From NCBI GenBank assembly GCA_921293015.1, contig OV121081.1:46215877-46279876 (forward strand): 64,000 bases of DNA, written 5' to 3'. The translations under genes were made by a program, and so were the position numbers. Under the pieces are notes generated by a model. That model made no database searches, was not told the DNA's origin, and saw only the letters and a program-made list of their open reading frames with translations. Each line of letters starts with the position of its first letter. The stretch's first letter is position 1. This document shows, piece by piece, positions 53,301-62,300 of the stretch. The stretch comes from Phorcus lineatus (taxonomy: Eukaryota; Mollusca; Gastropoda; Trochida; Trochidae).

Positions 53301-56300
53301 CTCGCGCACGAGCTTATCGAGCTGCGCACGTTATTGTTTGCTCAGGCGTGCGCACTCACAACAAAAGCACACCTTGCTTTCGCACGCCGTATGATCTAAA
53401 CCCTTGGGCGGATTTCAATACAGGTGGGATCATTTGAAAGAGGAGAAAATTGTCTTTAATTCGATATAAATTACGAATATGCGCTACCTGAACTGAATAT
53501 ATAGCATGTGCCGTAAATGAGGTGATTTTTACATATTTTTAGTTTTACACCATTTTGTCACACCAATTTTCACATGATGTGCTCAACTTATTTTGACAAT
53601 TTTTATATTATAAGATAGAGAGAAAGATTGTCTTTCATTCCATGTAAAATTTGTACATGCGCAAAAATAAATAAAGACACAGCAAGCGCCGCACAAAAAG
53701 CTAATTTCTCTATTCAAATCATGTAAACTGAACGGCGATTTTGACATGTGCCTTTATTTCGTTCATATCTTCTCAACAGCTAGGCGTATTTTGAAATTGA
53801 TTACATCGTGATAAAGAAGAAATAATTGTCTTCGATTTGATGTAAAAAAGTTATATGCAGTATATAAAATAAAGATACAGCAAGTGCCGCAAAATTGCGA
53901 CTTTTCTTTATTCTTTGTGTATTTACCATTTTCTCGCACTTTATATCACATAAACTTCTCGGGACATTTTGAAATTTCATATATCAAAATATAGAGAAAA
54001 GGATGATCTATATTTCCACATAAAATTTGTATGTAAACGAAAATCAGTAAAGACCCGACGAGCATCGCGTAAACAGGCAATTTCTCTATTCATATCTTGT
54101 TAACCGAGAAGCGATTTTTTCAACTGCTTTTTACACTTCCTATCTATTTAACGGCAGAGCGCATTATCAACATTTTTATATCAGAATAAAGAGAAAAGGA
54201 TCGTCTTCAATTCTATATAAAATTTGCAAATTACAATGAAACAATAAAGGAGCGGTAAGTGATGTCGCAATTATCAAAATCTGTTCTCAAATACCTGAGG
54301 GGACAATCTTTGCAAACTATATATATTCCAAACCAAGCGGTACATATTTATCATTTTCATATCAACGTAAAGATGAAATAAATACCTTCATTTTCATGTG
54401 TAATTTGCCCATATTTGCATCAAAATAAAACGTGTGGAAATTATGCGACAAATGTCGCGGTAAGGCGATTATCGAAGACTTTATTCACTAGCTTTACCCA
54501 CGTTTCGTTGGCAATAACTTCTAAATACACAGCAAAAGATTATTATGATTTATTTATTCGTAAAGAAGAACAAATTGCCTTCAATTCCATACATAATTTG
54601 CATGTATACAAAGCGAATAACTTGAATTATAAAATTGGAAATAAAGAAAATTTCTGTTAAGTGTGAGTGTATTTTTCAGCGGGGATACCCCGCCTGCACG
54701 CGCTGAGCGCGTGCGTTTGCCCGGGGCTACTGGCTTAGTAATATTACTGTGGGGGTCAGAACGTTATCGGGGTTTATCACTACCCTGCTTTCGTTATTTA
54801 TATCTTTCGTTTAGGATGGCGTATCGTAATAAAATTTATCGTAAAATATAGAGCAATAAATTAGCTTCATTTCCGTATATAATTTGTCTATGTGCACTCA
54901 GTGATTAAATGATTTTATAGAGTTTGAAATATAGACAATTTTTGAATAATTGTAAAATTCGTGCTAGACAATTTTTTGTAATAATTTTTATATAGATGTC
55001 AAGAGGAACTATTCGTCTGTAGTTTCGTTTTCATTTCGCGCATGCGCTCTTAGAATTTATTGAGTTACGGCGCCCGAATTGAAAACAAGTTTACTTCGGT
55101 TATAGAAACCGTTCTAGGGGTAATAGAAATTTCATTCAAAGTGTCAGGTAAGAATCTTCCATTTGTAACACGGGATTCGCCGACTAGTTTTGTATACAAC
55201 GATATTTACATCCGTATTTCGCCACGTAAACAAACCATATATTGGCAAAACGGTCGCGACTCGCGGCACTGGAAAATTCAGCCACTGGTGCTAATTACGC
55301 ATTAACGGTAGCGAGGCGAGTGCTTGAAAATTCAGCCACGGGGGCAAAACTGGTCAAAATAATATTCAGCAACTTGAGGGTTAAGAAGATACTATTTCTT
55401 TAAATGTACAGGAAATATGCCATACCTGAAATAAAATACTCCCTTATCCGATTTCAGAGGAGTGTCCGGGCTCATAGACAAAGCCTGAAACAAATAATGA
55501 ATTATCTCTTTATGAACACAACTACTCCAGCAGGATGTGAAAATATATATCAATTCATTTATGTTTGGGTTCAAATTAGAAGTAACAACCTACCCAATGA
55601 ATAGTAAGACAAAAGGGTAACTAAATTATACCAGCTACACGTGTAGAAGTGAGCATAGCTCACATTCATGCTTTGAAAAAGAAAAAGCTCATCAGTATTG
55701 ATAAACACAAACTCCAGCTGTTCTTACAATATTGATTGAAATGCATGATTATGAAATCTGCTTCTATCTCACCCAAGAGAATGGCATGTTCTGTTTATAT
55801 GTTCCAGCTTCTTGCAAAGATGTGGATTAAATCTGAGCTTTACAGTATTGATTGAAATAGATGAATAACTAAGCTCTCGTCATCTCACCCGAGAAGGCGG
55901 CATGTTCTGCGTGCCGGCATCACATTTCCACAGTTTCATACTGAGATGAGTCGGGTTTGCAGTCGCCATGACGGACTCGTCCTCTGCAATCACTTTGACG
56001 AGAAAATTTGGGAAGACGGAGCCTGCCACAAATGCTGCATTCTTGCTGTAGTCCACCTGTAGTTCAACTGGACGGGTCGGGTCGGGCTGAATGTTCACCT
56101 TTATCTTAGGGCCAGATATCACTGTCTTGTTGTAAAACGCTTTCGGTTGGATATCATACACCCCCCTACAAGAAACAAAGGGATGAATATAGAGATTTTA
56201 ACCTGTAGAAGTGTCCCAAAGTGTGTGAATATTTGTGGGATTCTAGCAAAAGTTAGCATTATACACAACTTTGCAACAGTTTAGAGAGTATAATGTTGAA

Positions 56301-59300
56301 CTTTTGAGAGCAGAATTTTCTTATCATATGTTTTTCTGTTTCCATCACATAATAATAGTCTGAAATTGAATTACTTTTCTGCTGATGCCCTACTGCAGTA
56401 ACTCACTATCAATTGTCTGATGATTAAAGCATCAATAGTACTAAGACTGTCTCTACCTTGCACCATTGACAGATAGAAGGCCAAAGTCTGCTACTCCATT
56501 TGAGGTGGTCTTCTGTGGCTGGGGAGCTGGTATTAGCTGTAAATCAAGGGAAAAAAGTTCTTATTATCAGTTAGTAAACTTTTTTAAATCAATTTAATAT
56601 GCCGCTTAAACATTTCCAAAAGCATAAAATTTGCAAAACAAAATTACATTGAAACATTGTTTTCTGTTTAGAAAATCACAAATCATCATAAACTCAACTC
56701 GAAGAAAGGAAGTAAGGGATTTAATGCCTTTTTAAAAATATCTGTTATGTTTCATAGAAGCTGGTGTTGCAGCAAGGAAAAAACCTGTCGCACAAATTCT
56801 CGCTCTACACTGCAGCGGATCCTGCAAGCACTGACAGAGTAAAAAGAAGAGAGTACTTAAGTGGATAAATGCTACCTTGATTTCAACAACCATCAACTAT
56901 TTCATCTTAAAGATAACTAAAAAGAAACAAACTCTTTTATCAGAGAATTATTTCAAAATCATCTAATACATACTTTGATCTTGGGATCCTTGGCTATCTG
57001 CACCTTGACGTCGCCAACCTTGGACGGGTTGCCCCCCTCATCAACCAGCTGAACTTTGAGGGACTTTGGGAGCTTACAGTCGTTGTATACCGCAATCGCC
57101 TGCACAAAAGATCCAAGGATGTTAGTAATTCCAATTAAATAAGATCAACAGTTTTTCCAATAGTTCGACCTGATATAACAAACATGAATTAACCTTTTAC
57201 TTTCTAAAGAAGAATTCTTTTTATGATAAGTATGTTTCGACTCTGTGCGAAATTAGCTTCCAACTCAAAGATTTTCCCATTGTAAAAGAGTTACTACAAG
57301 CTTATAGTCATACACTGCAACCGAATCTACATTACAAAGACTTTACGATAAATAACCTGCTAGCTATTACAAAAATATTCAAGTCTTCTAGCAATTCAGT
57401 CACTAAAAAACACAATTGAGATTACCATACAAGGAAGTGGATCATGAGTTTCAACACATGTTATATGTTATATTATCTGAATGAGAGAGATGGTCTTTCT
57501 CAAATATTTTTCATTAGTCAGTGAGTGAGTTATTGTTTAAAGCCGCTTGGGCAATATTTCATTCATTAGCGGCAATATTTTTCAATATTGAAAAAGTCAA
57601 ATGGCATATTTTCAAGTGTAATAATTTCCTAATTTAGTTTCAGTTCAAATTCTAATCAAAAGGGACTATCCATTGCAATACCATGCAAGAGTGTTGTAAT
57701 TAACTATTTCAATATGTGCACATATGAAAAACATCCTAATTCTGTTTTACCATATTGCTAATAAAATCAATCATTGATTCAGAAGGATAGGAATAAAAAA
57801 GTTTAGAAATATGCCTAACCTAAAACTACAGTAAAAGCTTTTACCCCCAAAGAGCATGGATTTTTCTGAATGTATTGTCCTCATTGTAACAAAAGAATTC
57901 TGAAAATAAAATTTGTCAATCACAAAAAAAAGAAAGGATTTAAAAGTTAGACCAACCTGATCAGTGTTCCAACCAACAAGCTCAAGCTGCGAGGGAGGTC
58001 CGGCGGCGACTTCAAGACGCACGTAGTCCCGAAGATCACTCCAGCTGATAGTCAACTCCTGAGTCCCCACACCAGCCTTGTCAAACTTCACTCCCTTCAC
58101 TACAAACACTTTCTATACAACACAAAACAATAGATTTATTAAGCCCATTTCTTTGATACATTAGGCCGATACAATTTAAACACAAGTACAAAACACAAGA
58201 CAGGTACCCCTTTTTTAAATAGCCATACCGACAATGTGGTATCATAAGCTCTGTTTTGTTTTCCTGGTTTGGTAAAAAATCTTTAATTCTAACAATCATG
58301 TCACATGGGTCTTCCTCGTGTAAACCTCTCACTTCCTTGTAATAAATATACAATTTAAAATTCAAACTCCAAAGTCTGACTCCAAAATGACTTTTTATTT
58401 ATATTTATTGCTGATATTGGAGTGAAAGGAAGGAGGTCCAAACAAAATGTTTATCCTAAATTGGTATGCGTTTATTAGGAAAGAGGAAAGGGGGGGGGGG
58501 ATAATAACACATTTCCAAAAAAGAAGAAAATGTTCGAACTAGTTCTAATTTACCTGAGCAGGGTGTGTTGTGACACGAACACTTTCAGAGTTGAGACGCT
58601 CACCGGATACTTTTATTTCCCTTGCTGTGGATGGAGGGAGCTGTAAAAAAAACAAATAAAGACAATAATCAATGTCAATACTTTAATAAAAACATATTTC
58701 TTAGTTTATATGAGACTTCTTTGCAACCGCTGAAAACTTAAGGAGATAAAGAGATAAAAAATATCTTAGAAACAAGTCGTCATAAGATATTCAAACATGC
58801 ATCTGCTGGGGATTTGTGGTGCTATATATACATGAAATCAAGTACCTTGGAGATCCAATATATTTTAGAAACAATTCTTCACAAGATATTCAAATGTTGA
58901 TCTAAGATGGAATTGTGTTGCCACTTTATTCATCTTAACATCACTGATCTCACCAATAAACTCCTGTGAGAGACATAACTTTCCCCAGTCTCAATCTATA
59001 CCAAATTTAAGCCTTGCATTGGTTATCCCTTTATCTGTGCCAGCTTAACAGCATACTGCACATGAACTTAAATCCAATTAGCAATCCTGCAAGTAACGAG
59101 GCACCATAGCAAAAATGGAAATCTCCCTGTCGTATGTCGACTTCAAGATATGCTGTCAAAATGTGACAAAAGTTTTGATATTGCTGCAAATGAAAGGCGT
59201 CATCCTGACTACTAACATTGATGATAGGATTGCCGTGTTTGTCCTTTACAGCGACGAGGATGTCTCCCTCCAGGGGTTGTCCCAACTGCAGCACTTTGTT

Positions 59301-62300
59301 ACCATGACACACACACTTCAGTTGAGCTGGGGGACCAGGCACACATCTAAAACATGTGGAGATCAGTGTTGATTATTAAACAACAAAGCACTGGTTACTT
59401 TCATCATCAGAAGACGTAGAATTAAAACTTTTTGAAAATGTTTTTAACATAACAATTTATTGTAAATTGGCTAATATGACAATTGGCAAGTTACAAAACA
59501 TTCATATTTGGCTCCAGAAACATTGAACAGGGAGGACAGAGGGTTCATTTCATATCTGTCTGGAGGATCAAGTTGAACTTACATGTCATTGTCTAGGGGT
59601 TAACTATCCAAAGTGAATTAACACTTATGAAAATAGCTAGACGTTGCAGTTGGAGAATTTTTTTAGGAGTAACATCTTATTATTCGAATTGATGATTACA
59701 AATTTTTTAAAGGATAGGGGATGACTGAATCCACAACTCATTGTAAGTATTCATTATTTCATCAAAGACCAACACACAATGCTATTACTGAAACCACAAG
59801 CAGCAAGCCTATGTGCAACCTTTTAGTGAGATCAAATGCTACTGTTGAAGATTCAAGCTAGTCTTGACTTCTCCTTAGTTGAATCCTCTATGAAAAGTGA
59901 GCTAGACATACCTGACAGTGAAGGTGAACTCGACGCCAGACCCCTGCAGGACGTTGATGTGACAGTACTTGGATTCTGTCACCGAGTTTGGGATCTTGAT
60001 ATCCGGGAGCTTGTTCTGTAGGATCATCTCCCTTGACACCTTGGGCACCCAGTTCACCTGTAGAATCAACCAATCATAGTAGTGAGCTGTTCATCACAAA
60101 GAGAATTCCCCCTACATGACGATTAGCCCTTGCAAGAATCATTTTCTTATTTTCTGTTCTAGAATATTTGACTTTGGGACAGACCTTGATTGGAAATCAT
60201 CTAAAATTATTGCAACTTACTGTAAATTACTGTAACTCTGTACTTAGTTTCCATTCACTTATTAACATTATTATCTACTGCTAATAATTATTATATTTTG
60301 AGATTCACTCAAATTGAGTTTACAGCAATTTGACTTGGTAGTTGGTGATTGGAATCATCTCAGCTACAAATACATAATTTCAATAAAATTTTCTGATATT
60401 GATTAATTAGCCAATTTAACAACACATTAACCCTTAAGATGCGGGTCCCGGAATATTCCAGGATGAAATTAGCTTTGCCCGCAAGTCCCCTTAGCGAGAT
60501 GCGAGTAGCACACTCTGTTTTTCTAACGCTAACTAATTATCGCCGCGGGTCTCAGTAGCGAAGGACGGAAATTTATTGCCTAGCAGTAGTCTCAGTTCAA
60601 TGCTTGTACTTTCCGTCCGGCTGTCGCTAAGCTACCGTGTTTTGTTTCGTTGGTGTTCTAAATAATGCGCGTACATGTTCCGAAAATTATGCAAACATTG
60701 ATAACATTTATCATATCGAAAATAAGCGTTAAAATCACTCAATTTTCCCCCACTCCCCGCCGCACGTGCTAATAGCCTGTGGGCACTTTCTCCTCTCTCG
60801 CACGAGCTTACCGACCCGCGCGTGCTATCGTTTGCTTACAAGCGTGCACTCACACCAAACTCACAACCTTCTATCGCACGCCCTATGCTCTGAACCCTTG
60901 GGCGTATTACAATACCGGTTGGATCATTTGAAAGAGCAGAAAATTGTCTTCAATTCAATATAAAATACATAACTACGCCACCTGAAATGAAGATTTTTAC
61001 ATATTTTTAGTTTTACACCATTTTATCACACTAATTTTCACATGATGTGCTCAACTTATTTAGACAATTTTTATATTATAAGATAGAGAGAAAGATTGTC
61101 TTTCATTCCATGTAAAATTTGTACATGCGCAAAAATAAATAAAGACACAGCAAGCGCCGCACAAAAAGCTAATTTCTCTATTCAAATCATGTAAACTGAA
61201 CGGCGATTTTGACATGTGCCTTTATTTCGTTCATATCTTCTCAACAGCTAGGCGTACTTTGAAATTGATTACTTTGTGATAAAGAAGAAATAATTGTCTT
61301 CGATTTGATGTAAAAAAGTTATATGCATTATATAAAATAAAGATACAGCACGTGCCGCAAAATTGCGACTTTTCTTTATTCTTTGTGTTTTTACCATTTT
61401 CTCGCTATTTATATCAGATAAACTTCTCGGGACATTTTGAAATTTCATATATCAAAATATAGAGAAAAGGATGATCTTTATTTCCATATAAAATTTGTAT
61501 GTACACGAAAATCGACCCGACGAGCATCGCGCAAACAGGCAATTTCTCTATTCATATCTTGTTTACCGAGAAGCGATTTTTAACTGCTTTTTACACTTCC
61601 TATCCATTTAACGGCAGAGCGCATTATCAACATTTTTATATCACAATAAAAAAAATGGATCGTCTTCAATTCTATATAAAATTTGCAAATTACAATGAAA
61701 CAATAAAGGAGCGGTAAGTGATGTCGCAATTATCAAAATCTGTTCTCAAATACCTGAGGTTACAATCTTTGCAAACTATATATATTCCAAACCAAGCGGT
61801 ACATATTTATCATTTTCATATCATCGTAAAGAGGAAATAAATACCTTCATTTTCATGTGTAATTTGCCCATATTTGCATCAAAATAAAACGTGTGGAAAT
61901 TATGCGACAAATGTCGCGGTAAGGCGATTATCAAAGACTTTATTCACTAGCTATACCCACGTTACGTTGGTAATAACTTCTAACTACAGTGCAAAAGATT
62001 GTTATGATTTATTTTTTCGTAAAGAAGAATAAATTGCCTTCAATTCCATATATAATTTTCATGTATACAAAGCGAATAACTTGAATTATAAAATTGGAAA
62101 TAAAGACAATTTCTGTTAAGTGTGAGTGTATTTTTCAGCGGGGATACAGCGCGTGCGTTTGCCCGGGGATACTAGCTTAGTAATATTACTGTGGGGGTCA
62201 GAACGTTATCGGGGTTTATCACTACCCTGCTTTCGTTATTTTTATATCTTTCGTTTAGGATGGCGTATCGCAATGAAATTTATCGTAAAATAAGGAGCAA

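Noticed and set aside
54415..54660. Open frames inside the piggyBac-type elements, such as 81 codons here and 81 codons at 55060-55305
   Set aside because: They are not matched in frame between copies A and B and show no transposase motifs.
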